NCBI GenBank assembly: GCA_963763325.1
Contig: CAVXOL010000024.1
Coordinates: 372,001-436,000 of the forward strand
From: JBBECJ01 sp963763325
Lineage (GTDB): Bacteria; Chloroflexota; Chloroflexia; Thermomicrobiales; CFX8
DNA length: 64,000 nt
Direction: 5' to 3'
The notes under the pieces were generated by a model, which was given only the letters and a program-made list of their open reading frames with translations, was not told the origin of the DNA and searched no databases. The position numbers and the translations under genes are program-made. Shown piece after piece: positions 35,538 through 43,707 of the stretch. Every line of letters begins with the position of its first letter. Positions within the stretch are counted from its first letter, which is position 1.

Positions 35538-37216
35538 TGGCCAGTAATCGTCGCTGGCTCGCGTTTGTTCTGGCTCTGTGCGGTCCGATAGTCGTCCTGG
35601 CAATATGGGAAGCACTCTCAAGGGCCGAGGCGATCAACCCGCTCTTCTTCCCGGCGCCGACGAGCCTGCTCCCAACTGCCCGGGAACTGATTGAGTCCGG
35701 TCAGCTCTGGCGTGACACGCGCGTCAGCATGGGCCGCGTCCTGGCCGGGTTCGCAATCGCTGCCATTCCGGGAGTCCTGCTGGGCATCCTGATGGCGCTT
35801 TGGTGGCCACTGCGGGCGATGCTGACGCCAATCGCGGCGGCGTTCTTTGCGATCCCGAAGATCGCGATCCTGCCGCTCGTCATTATCATCTTTGGGATCG
35901 GCGAGACATCCAAGGTTGCGATGGTCGCCGTCAGCGTCCTGTTCCTGGTCGTCCTTGCGACGATGAGCGCCGTCCTCGAAGTCGAGAAAGCGTACTTCGA
36001 TGTCGCTCACAATTCCGGGGCGAACTGGTGGCAGCAGTTGCGGACCGTCGCGCTTCCGGGCGCGATGCCGGGCATTTTCTCCGGCCTGCGGATCGCGCTC
36101 GGCTTCTCGCTGCTCGTCATCGTCGGGACCGAGATGCTGGCCGCAAGGGATGGCATTGGCTACCTGATCTGGAACTCCTACCAAACCTTCGCGATCGAAA
36201 AGATGTACGTCGGGCTGGTCATGACCGCGGTGCTCGGCTGGCTACTCAACCTCGTCATGGACGAGGTCGAACGGGTCGTCATCCCGTGGCGTGCTCCCGC
36301 CGCGCGCGGCCTTTCGCTGCCGGTGCCGGAGGGCATCCGCAACTGGTTCATGGCGACGAGGCCATTCTCGTTTACGGCATCTGTTGTTCCGGTCCTTCTG
36401 GGAACGCTACTCGCCGCAAACGACGGGGAATTCGACCTGCTGCTGTTTGGGCTCGTCATCGTCGCGTCAGTCGTCGTTCATGCCGGGAGTAACCTCGTCA
36501 ACGACTACTTCGACTGGAAAAACGGCGCCGACAAGCCGGCCGCGCTCGGTCGCGGCGGGTTCATCCAGCGCGGCATCATCCGTCCCGAAGGCATCCTCTG
36601 GTTCGGTCTGATTTTGTTCGGCGTCGCGACCGCAATTGGGTTGGTCATCGTCTACCTGGTTGGTTGGCCGGTGATGCTCTTCGCGCTTCCGAGCCTGGCT
36701 GCTGCCTACTTCTACACCGGTGGGCCGAAGCCACTCGGTTATGTCGCGCTCGGTGAAGCGACCGTCTTTCTCTTTATGGGACCGGTCATCGTCGTGGGCA
36801 GCTACTTCGTGCAGACCGGCACGATCTCCTGGGCGTCGGTACTGCTCTCAGTCCCGGTCGGCCTACTGGTCACTGCAATCCTCCAGGCAAACAATATCCG
36901 CGACATCGCCGACGACACCGAAGCAGGCAAGCGGACGTTGGCGACCTTCATTGGGCGCCGCTGGGCCAACCGCGAATATGTGATCCTGTTGTTTGGCTCG
37001 TACCTCGTGATCGGGCTGATCGCCCTCGGCGGAATCGTACCCGCTGGCGCATTGATCGTCTTCCTGACGCTGCCACGGGCGATCGAGGTCACCCGCATCG
37101 TTCTCCAACGAGACGAGGCTCGTTTCCTGAATGCTGCCCTGCGACAGACGGCCGGAATTCACCTCCAGGTAGGGCTATTGCTCTCGGCCGTCCTGCTCGC
37201 AAGTGTCGTGTTCTAG
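35537..37216 (+). CDS. Fusion of an ABC importer permease with a UbiA/MenA-type prenyltransferase
   Basis: Residues 1-255 are an SsuC/ThiX-like permease with the EAA loop GANWWQQLRTVALPGAMPGI (161-180). After a linker of about 15 residues, residues 268-559 are a polytopic UbiA-superfamily enzyme closest to MenA: RPFSFTASVVPVLLG (275-289), the first Asp motif NDYFDWKNGAD (322-332), FYTGGPKPLGYVALGE and the second motif NNIRDIADDTEAGKRT (452-467). MenA attaches a polyprenyl chain to 1,4-dihydroxy-2-naphthoate. Both halves look complete and the frame is continuous. Inference: the importer supplies a quinone head-group precursor to the fused enzyme. A lost stop codon from an indel is the main alternative. 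Confidence 0.85.
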   Translation: MASNRRWLAFVLALCGPIVVLAIWEALSRAEAINPLFFPAPTSLLPTARELIESGQLWRDTRVSMGRVLAGFAIAAIPGVLLGILMALWWPLRAMLTPIAAAFFAIPKIAILPLVIIIFGIGETSKVAMVAVSVLFLVVLATMSAVLEVEKAYFDVAHNSGANWWQQLRTVALPGAMPGIFSGLRIALGFSLLVIVGTEMLAARDGIGYLIWNSYQTFAIEKMYVGLVMTAVLGWLLNLVMDEVERVVIPWRAPAARGLSLPVPEGIRNWFMATRPFSFTASVVPVLLGTLLAANDGEFDLLLFGLVIVASVVVHAGSNLVNDYFDWKNGADKPAALGRGGFIQRGIIRPEGILWFGLILFGVATAIGLVIVYLVGWPVMLFALPSLAAAYFYTGGPKPLGYVALGEATVFLFMGPVIVVGSYFVQTGTISWASVLLSVPVGLLVTAILQANNIRDIADDTEAGKRTLATFIGRRWANREYVILLFGSYLVIGLIALGGIVPAGALIVFLTLPRAIEVTRIVLQRDEARFLNAALRQTAGIHLQVGLLLSAVLLASVVF

Positions 37217-38025
37217 CGCTCGCCGTACCCGTCGCGCGGCAACCAGAACGAGAAGTCGCCGAAATCAAAGATGTCCTTTTGGTCGTCCCGCTGATCCGGC
37301 GACCGACCAGCCCAGACTTCCTCATAGGCGGCGTGCATTCTCCGTACATCGTCCGGCGACAACGGCACTCGGTTGTGCGACGGATAGACAACGTCGCTTG
37401 CGTCGGCCAGTTCTGCAAGTAGACGCAGCGATTCCCGATACGCGATCGGGTCGCTGTACGACTTCCATGCAAACATTGGGCCTGCGTAGACTGCGTCGCC
37501 CGGAAACAGCACGCGCGCATCGCGGTCGAGTAGCGTGATACCGCCAGGTGAGTGACCAGGCGTGTGAAACGCCTCCAGGACGCGCCCCCCGAGGTCAAAC
37601 GTCTGGCCGTGCTCAATCGTGCCGGAGGGCTGGCATCCCGCGATGCTGGCAGTCCCAGGATCGAAGTCCTCGGGCAAACGGTCGCCGACCAGATGTTCTG
37701 GCTCGAACCACGGCCGGAACTTGTCTCCAGGATAGCCCTCGCGCAAATCATCTGCCTCACTGGCGTGGACATAGACGCGGTCAAAGCGTGCGCTGGCTCC
37801 GATGTGGTCGAAGTGGGCATGCGAATGAAGGATGATTGGCTGCCGGTCGCTCAAGGACGCGACCAGGCCTGCGAAGTCTCCGACGCCCATCCCGGTGTCG
37901 AGGACCGCAACATCTCGCTCGCCCTCAACCAGGTACGACTTCACGTCCTCCTCATGACCCGGCTCGGCGATCATGGTTACGCCGGCCGGAAATCGAACGA
38001 CCTCGAACCAGCCTTGCTGCGCCAC
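37213..38025 (-). CDS. MBL-fold metallo-hydrolase
   Basis: The 270-residue protein carries HSHAHFDHIG, FHTPGHSPGG, LFPGDAVY and a YPSHN histidine, giving the full di-zinc site. Its C-terminus forms a helix rich in charged residues (VRRMHAAYEEVWAG). The GTG start at 38025 follows AGGAGG. It is a paralog of the protein at 12127-12834 but the loops differ strongly. The substrate is unknown. It overlaps the end of the permease-MenA gene by 4 nt in convergent orientation. Confidence 0.85.
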   Translation of the reverse strand: MAQQGWFEVVRFPAGVTMIAEPGHEEDVKSYLVEGERDVAVLDTGMGVGDFAGLVASLSDRQPIILHSHAHFDHIGASARFDRVYVHASEADDLREGYPGDKFRPWFEPEHLVGDRLPEDFDPGTASIAGCQPSGTIEHGQTFDLGGRVLEAFHTPGHSPGGITLLDRDARVLFPGDAVYAGPMFAWKSYSDPIAYRESLRLLAELADASDVVYPSHNRVPLSPDDVRRMHAAYEEVWAGRSPDQRDDQKDIFDFGDFSFWLPRDGYGER

Positions 38026-38193
38026 TCGTTCCTCCTGTCTCGTGTGTTTCGCGTTTCATTGTTCTCTCTACGTTGAATTCAGATCGACAGCATACGACAG
38101 GAGTTGACAGGCCGCTCAAACTCTTCCTATCCTGTCACGCCGATACCCGGCGAAATTCGGCCCGGATCGTCCGCGGAATGTAGAGCGAGCAAA

Positions 38194-39276
38194 ATGATGG
38201 CGACTCCAACCCCGATGTTTGACCTGATCAAGACGCTGACCGAGATTCCCGGGCCCACCGGCCAGGAAGACCTCGTCCACGAGTGGTGTGCCGACCATTG
38301 GTCGACCTTCAGCGAGCACACTGAGATCACGAGGGTGGGCAACGTCGTCGCCCGAGTCGGCGGAGATGGCCCCGCGATCGTGGTTCTTGCGCACGGAGAT
38401 GAACTGGGGCTGATGATCAAGTCAGTGACCGAGAATGGACTTCTGCACGTCTGGCCGGTCGCGCGCGACATGCGAGGACGTCCGTCGTACTCTTACTCGC
38501 CGGTGAATCAGCCGGTCGTCGTTCTCGCCGACAGTGGTCTGATCGACGGGCAGCTCGTCTACGCGAGTGGGCACGTCATCGGCGGCGGGACACAGAAGGA
38601 TCACTTCGACTGGAACGACTGGTTCGTCGATCTCGGCTACACATCGAGGGAGAAGGTCGAGTCGTTGGGAATCCACCCTGGAACACGGATCGCCCTTAAC
38701 CCGCCGACGCGTCGGCTCGGCGACACGATTGTCGGCAAGGCGATGGATAATCGCGCGGCGCTTTCGATCGCCACGTCAGTCGGAGAGCGAGCCGACATCT
38801 CGAAGCTGAAGTACGAGCTATGGATCGCCAGCTCGATTCAGGAAGAAAACGGCCTGCTGGGCGCCTCCAGCATTCCCGACATCGCTGACTTCTCGTATGG
38901 CATCGCACTGGATGTCGGTCTGTGTGGAGATGTGCCGGGGACAAAATCTGAGAACCACCCCTCGAAGCTCGGTAAGGGGCCGATCCTTGTCCACCAGGAT
39001 TCGTCCGTCCACTACTCACACAGGATGACGATGGCATTGGCAGAGACGGCGGCATCGGCCGGCATCCCGATCCAGCACGCGATCTTCCAGAACTACGGTT
39101 CCGATGGCGCGGAGCTGATCCGCCGCGGAATCGAAACGGTCTTGATGACGATGCCGACTCGCTACACACACTCGCCGAACGAGATGGTGACCGAGTCGGA
39201 GTGTGTCCAGTGTGTCGATCTGATTCTTGCCTGGCTCGAGCGCGATCCGTTGCCCCCGCGCTGGACGAAGTCGTAG
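38194..39276 (+). CDS. M42 family metallo-aminopeptidase
   Basis: The 360-residue enzyme has LAHGDELGLMI (metal His and Asp), GTQKDHFDWND, VGKAMDNRAAL, the Glu pair in SIQEENGLLGAS, the metal Asp in IALDVGLCGD and the C-terminal PTRYTHSPNEM. It shares architecture with the M42 protein at 5235-6374. The ATG at 38194 or 38197 is chosen over the longer frame because the domain begins at once with FDLIKTLTEIPGPTGQED. Substrate range is probably short peptides. Confidence 0.88.
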   Translation: MMATPTPMFDLIKTLTEIPGPTGQEDLVHEWCADHWSTFSEHTEITRVGNVVARVGGDGPAIVVLAHGDELGLMIKSVTENGLLHVWPVARDMRGRPSYSYSPVNQPVVVLADSGLIDGQLVYASGHVIGGGTQKDHFDWNDWFVDLGYTSREKVESLGIHPGTRIALNPPTRRLGDTIVGKAMDNRAALSIATSVGERADISKLKYELWIASSIQEENGLLGASSIPDIADFSYGIALDVGLCGDVPGTKSENHPSKLGKGPILVHQDSSVHYSHRMTMALAETAASAGIPIQHAIFQNYGSDGAELIRRGIETVLMTMPTRYTHSPNEMVTESECVQCVDLILAWLERDPLPPRWTKS

Positions 39277-39280
39277 CTGG

Positions 39281-41218
39281 TCAGTCGTCGTCAGCCGCAA
39301 CGGCCAGCTCGATGACGTGGCCGTCGCTGGCGACGACGCCGTCTTCGCACCTCGACTCGTACTGGCCGCCACCGAACTGCTCGGTGTAGAGGCGGGCGTA
39401 GAGGCCGTCATGAGCCAGCAGTTCAGGGTGGGTGCCGCGTTCGACGATACGGCCCCGCTCGATGACGAGGATCAGGTCTGCCGAGAGAATCGTCGAGAGC
39501 CGGTGGGCAATCGCGATCGTCGTCCTGCCTTGCATCAAAGGCTCCAACGCCGACTGGATCAACCGCTCGGAGTGGGTATCGAGCGCCGACGTTGCCTCGT
39601 CGAGGATCAAGATGCGCGGGTCCTTGAGGACGACTCGCGCGATTGCCAGCCGCTGCTTCTCACCTCCGGAGAGCCGATAGCCTCGTTCACCAACGATTGT
39701 GTCGTAGCCGTTCTCCAGCTCGACAATCCGGTCGTGAATTGCAGCAGACTTCGCCGCCGACTCCAGTTCCTCCTGTGTCGCGTCAGGACGGCCGTATGCG
39801 AGATTCTCGCGGATCGAAGCGTGGAACAGGTGCGTCTCTTGCGTCACAACGCCTATGACAGCGCCGAGCGACTCCAACGTAACATCACGGACATCATGTC
39901 CGTCGATTTGGATCGAGCCAGCGTCCACGTCATAAAGACGTGGCAGCAGGTAGGTCATGGTCGTCTTGCCTGCGCCAGATGGTCCAACGAGCGCGACGAG
40001 TTGCCCGGGTCTGGCCTCAAAGTCGATATCCTCAAGTGACCAACTGTCTTCGCCGTCGGTCCCAGGTTCGCCACTACCGTATTTGAAGTCGACACGCTCG
40101 TAGCGAACATCGCCGCGAACCGTTGCCGGATCGAGGACGACCGCTTCGGGTCGATCGGTGATCTCATGCGGCTTGTCGAGATACTCAAAGATGCGGTCGA
40201 ACAGTGCCAACGCACCCTGAATCTCAACCTGCACATTCAGGAGCTGGCCAAGCGGGAAGAAGAGTCGCGACTGCAAGGTCGTAAAGGCAACAAGGTCACC
40301 AATCGTCAATACTGCGGCCTGACCAGCATTTTCGGCGCTAATGATCGAACGTCCAGCCAGCCAGTAGGCAAGAGCCGGAGCGATCGAGAAGAACGTCCCG
40401 ACGATCATGAAGAACCAGCGGCCAATCATCTGCTGCCGGATCTGGAGGGCAGCGAGACGCTCGTTCTCGCCCTCGAAACGGTCAATCTCGTAGGACTGGC
40501 GACCGTAGGTCTTGGTCAGGAGAACTCCGCTGACCGAGAGCGTTTCCTCAACCAGCGAGGTCATGTCCGCCATCGTGCGCTGCGTGTCGGACGAAATGAT
40601 GCGCCGTTTCTGGCCGACCTTGTAGGTCAGGAAGAGTGCAACCGGCATCAGCGCAAATGAGAGCGCGGTCAGTTCGATCGAAATATAGAGCATCGCGACG
40701 ACCGTCGTGATGACGACCGTAACGTTCGAGACCACGCTGCCGGCCGTGTTTGTCACGACACCCTGAACGCCACCAACATCGTTCGAAAGACGGGACTGGA
40801 TCTCGCCGGTTCGGGTCGTCGTGAAGAAGCGCATCGCCATGCCCTGCAGGTGGCTATAGAGCCGCATGCGGATGTCGCGCATCACGCGCTGGCCGATCAG
40901 GTTACTGAAGTACGTTTGGCCAACGCCGATCAGTCCACCAATGATCGGCGCAAGGATCATCAGTCCTACATAGATAGTCAGCAACGACATGTCGCCTTGA
41001 GGGATGGCTTCGTCGATGATGAGCTTCAGCAGGATCGGGTTGGCAAGGCCGATGAACGATGAGGCGATAATTGCGAGGAGGACGAAGAGGACGTGTGTAC
41101 GGTAAGGCCGGAAAATGCGTACGACACGCCGCAGCGTTTGCGCATCTTCAGCGCGAGTTCGCTTCGGCCCGTCGTCTGGGATGGGTCCACCGAGTCGCAT
41201 TCCACCTCGGCCGCCCAT
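39281..41218 (-). CDS. ABC transporter, fused permease-ATPase (MsbA/LmrA-type exporter)
   Basis: The 645-residue half-transporter has six membrane helices (about residues 40-320) with FFTTTRTGEIQSRLSNDV in the first intracellular loop. The ATPase follows with VALVGPSGAGKTT, QETHLFHASIRENLAYG, signature YRLSGGEKQR, Walker B RILILDEATSALD and IAHRLST. It should homodimerise to export a lipid or drug. The start at 41218 (MGGRGGM) is preferred to a GTG at 41251 because GAGAG lies just upstream. It is convergent with the M42 gene, 4 nt apart. Confidence 0.9.
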   Translation of the reverse strand: MGGRGGMRLGGPIPDDGPKRTRAEDAQTLRRVVRIFRPYRTHVLFVLLAIIASSFIGLANPILLKLIIDEAIPQGDMSLLTIYVGLMILAPIIGGLIGVGQTYFSNLIGQRVMRDIRMRLYSHLQGMAMRFFTTTRTGEIQSRLSNDVGGVQGVVTNTAGSVVSNVTVVITTVVAMLYISIELTALSFALMPVALFLTYKVGQKRRIISSDTQRTMADMTSLVEETLSVSGVLLTKTYGRQSYEIDRFEGENERLAALQIRQQMIGRWFFMIVGTFFSIAPALAYWLAGRSIISAENAGQAAVLTIGDLVAFTTLQSRLFFPLGQLLNVQVEIQGALALFDRIFEYLDKPHEITDRPEAVVLDPATVRGDVRYERVDFKYGSGEPGTDGEDSWSLEDIDFEARPGQLVALVGPSGAGKTTMTYLLPRLYDVDAGSIQIDGHDVRDVTLESLGAVIGVVTQETHLFHASIRENLAYGRPDATQEELESAAKSAAIHDRIVELENGYDTIVGERGYRLSGGEKQRLAIARVVLKDPRILILDEATSALDTHSERLIQSALEPLMQGRTTIAIAHRLSTILSADLILVIERGRIVERGTHPELLAHDGLYARLYTEQFGGGQYESRCEDGVVASDGHVIELAVAADDD

Positions 41219-41251
41219 CGAATGATCTCTCAATAGTTCGGTTCTCCTCAC

Positions 41252-41442
41252 CGTATTCTGTCAACACGTGTCAACTCAATTGTATGTCTCATCCAACAGG
41301 AAGTAACCTCCCTGTTCAGGCAGGCGAGGGTAAGGAATTCGGGCAGGAGTTCTCACTGCGCTTGACAGCGTAGAAGAATATCGGCCGACCGGCGAGTTGG
41401 TTCGAAACGCACACTGACGTGGAACCAATCCGCCAGCCGGTC
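41252..41442. other. Intergenic region with direct repeats before the ABC exporter gene
   Basis: On the minus strand TTGACA occurs twice, separated by 4 nt (CGTG), about 45 nt upstream of the exporter start. The downstream copy may be a -35 element and the pair could also bind a regulator. Nothing else is recognised here. Confidence 0.3.
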
Positions 41443-43530
41443 CTACTGTGCCGGAACGGCAGACACCGGTACAGACATGCTAAGGGTCGTGCCGTCACCA
41501 ATCGCGCTTTCGATCCTGAGCGCGCCACCCAACCGCTCAGCGCGTTCGCGCATTCCATGGAGGCCGAAGTGGTGTAGTGGCGCCGTGCTGCGCCAGACAT
41601 CAACATCAAATCCAGGCCCGGCATCGCGGACTGAGATCGTCACGCATGCGTCAATCTCAACGCTGATCCAGACTGGTACGCCCAAAGCGTGCTTGCGGCA
41701 GTTCGTCAATGACTCCTGGACGAACCGAAAGAGCGCGGTTTCGACCTGCTTGTCAAGCAGTGGCATTGCGTCAGGAATCTGGACGCTGATTTCACTGTTG
41801 CACTCATCCTCGTGCTCGATTGCGAGCTGCCGAACTGCCTCGGCGAGTGACATGTGCTCAAGCGGTGCGGCGCGCAGATCACGGACCGAGCGGCGTGCCT
41901 CATCAAGGTTGACCCGCGCGAGCTCGATCGCGCGGTCGACCCTCCGGCGCATCCGTGGCTCCTCGCCGATCATCCCGGCCAGTGCTTCGAGCTGCAGGAT
42001 GATCCCGACTAATCCCTGCGCGATCGTGTCATGAATCTCGCGTGCCAGCCGGTTGCGCTCATCCGCGACAGCGAGGCCGTGCGCCTGCTCATAGAGCTTT
42101 GCATTCTCAATCGCAACCGCGGCGACATTAGCGACCGTCGCCAGAAGATCAGCATCTCGCTGACGATATGAGCTGGGGGCGTACGACTGCGTCGTCACCA
42201 GGCCGATGGCCTCGGTACCGCGCATCAACGGCGCGATCAGCAACGACTGGACGCGTCTGCCCATGTCGCCATATCGCTCCCAACCAGAGAAATGTGGATC
42301 GCGAGAGGCTTCGATGATGTATGGGACCCCATTCTCCATCGACTGCTTGTAGACCTCGGGCATCCGCACGTCGTGACGCGGCGAATAGGTCTGACCAAGA
42401 TCGACAATGTAGACAAGGTCGTAACCACCCTCTGGTCCGCGCAGAAAGATCAGGAATGCGTCGGCGACCATGATCCGTGCGATCTCGGCGTGGATCGCAC
42501 GGTACACCTGCGACACATTGAGCGACGCCGAGACGACGGCTGAGACTCGGTTGAGGATCTCCATCTCAGTAATCTGGCTCTGCGCCTGCTGGAAGAGCCG
42601 TCCGTTCTCGATTGCGACTGCCGCGTGGTCGGCGAACAGACTCAGCATCTCGGCGTCGGCGTCGACGAACGGCCGATCGGTCAGATTTGTGATCGAGAGG
42701 ACCCCTATCGATGTTCCTCTTGACAACAGCGGAACCGACAGCAGCGATCGCGTGCGTGTGAGTTTCTGCAGGTCACTATCAGACCGAGGATCACCGGCGA
42801 CATCGTTAGAGATAACTGGCCTGCCGCTTCGATAGCACAATCCCGCCAGTGTCGTTTCGACTGGAACGACCGAGCCCGGAAGGTCGTCCCCGATATCACC
42901 TGCACTCGCGATCAGCCGCAAGTGTTCCCCAACTTCATCCGCCAGTCGAAGGCGGGCGGTCGCGCCGTTCATCAACTCGGCCGCTTCCTGAACAATCGTC
43001 TCCAGCGTCGACTCCAGCTCGAGCGAACTGGTGACTGCCGCGCCAATTCGCTGGAGAGCCAGCAGGCGAGCGCGACTCTCGCGCTGGGCCGTCGCTTCAA
43101 TTTCCAGCTTTTGTGTCACGATCCCGACGGCCGATTCCACGAATCGAGCGGTCATCTGCCGCAAGACTCGTTCGGAGCGAACCATCGCTGGCGTGTAGCG
43201 TTCATCGGCTGGTATGACATCGTCCATGCTGTCAAAGCCCGCTAGCATCCCGGAGATGACTTCCTCGATCGACAGACGTTCCTGGTCTACGATCGACTCC
43301 AGGTTGCCGAGAAAGCTCCGAATTGCGCCTTCGCTCTCGGCGTCGCCATCCGTGACGAGTGCGTCGATGCCCTCCTGGATACGTTCTCGCAGCCGTGCCT
43401 GCCCCATCGAGCGATAGGTCGGGCTGATGTTACGGACACGTTCGCGCCATGCCGTCGCGAATGCCTCACGATGCCGCTGAATAGGGTGGGAGTCGGAATC
43501 CACAGTCGCTCTGCTTCCGGTGTCGCTCAC
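41443..43530 (-). CDS. GAF-domain sensor histidine kinase (NarX/DesK-type)
   Basis: The 695-residue soluble kinase has an N-terminal helical RsbRD-like segment (about residues 15-135), two GAF domains (about 165-320 and 330-475), then a HisKA_3 dimerisation helix with the phospho-acceptor in REIHDTIAQG and an HATPase with VQESLTNCRKHA, DAGPGFD and GLHGMRERAERLGG. It has no membrane segment, so its stimulus is intracellular or a diffusible ligand. No response regulator is adjacent; it is an orphan here. Confidence 0.88.
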   Translation of the reverse strand: MSDTGSRATVDSDSHPIQRHREAFATAWRERVRNISPTYRSMGQARLRERIQEGIDALVTDGDAESEGAIRSFLGNLESIVDQERLSIEEVISGMLAGFDSMDDVIPADERYTPAMVRSERVLRQMTARFVESAVGIVTQKLEIEATAQRESRARLLALQRIGAAVTSSLELESTLETIVQEAAELMNGATARLRLADEVGEHLRLIASAGDIGDDLPGSVVPVETTLAGLCYRSGRPVISNDVAGDPRSDSDLQKLTRTRSLLSVPLLSRGTSIGVLSITNLTDRPFVDADAEMLSLFADHAAVAIENGRLFQQAQSQITEMEILNRVSAVVSASLNVSQVYRAIHAEIARIMVADAFLIFLRGPEGGYDLVYIVDLGQTYSPRHDVRMPEVYKQSMENGVPYIIEASRDPHFSGWERYGDMGRRVQSLLIAPLMRGTEAIGLVTTQSYAPSSYRQRDADLLATVANVAAVAIENAKLYEQAHGLAVADERNRLAREIHDTIAQGLVGIILQLEALAGMIGEEPRMRRRVDRAIELARVNLDEARRSVRDLRAAPLEHMSLAEAVRQLAIEHEDECNSEISVQIPDAMPLLDKQVETALFRFVQESLTNCRKHALGVPVWISVEIDACVTISVRDAGPGFDVDVWRSTAPLHHFGLHGMRERAERLGGALRIESAIGDGTTLSMSVPVSAVPAQ

Positions 43531-43625
43531 CTTGAGTTGCCCCTTCGCCCCTCAGGTGACCGCTCCACCCGGGCGAGGAGATCACCGTTGCGGTTGGACA
43601 CGCTTCGGATCCTGGAATGCTACAT

Positions 43626-43668
43626 CCTGTCCATCGGGACAGGCAACCAAATCTGCACCAGCTATACT
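43626..43668 (+). promoter_or_regulatory. Inverted repeat and -10 box upstream of the LutB-LutA-like gene
   Basis: CCTGTCC (43626-43632) and GGACAGG (43637-43643) are perfect 7-bp arms with a 4-nt spacer. TATACT (43663-43668) is a good -10, so the repeat covers the -35 region. That is a classic repressor position. Confidence 0.45.
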
Positions 43669-43707
43669 GCGCAAGCTGGTCGGGTATCGGGATGATGGGG
43701 AATCGCA

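Noticed and set aside
35537..37216. Two separate genes at the permease-MenA junction
   Set aside because: No stop codon separates them and the ATG at the MATRPF segment has its nearest GGAGGG 15 nt away, too far for a typical site. Kept as a fusion but flagged as checkable.
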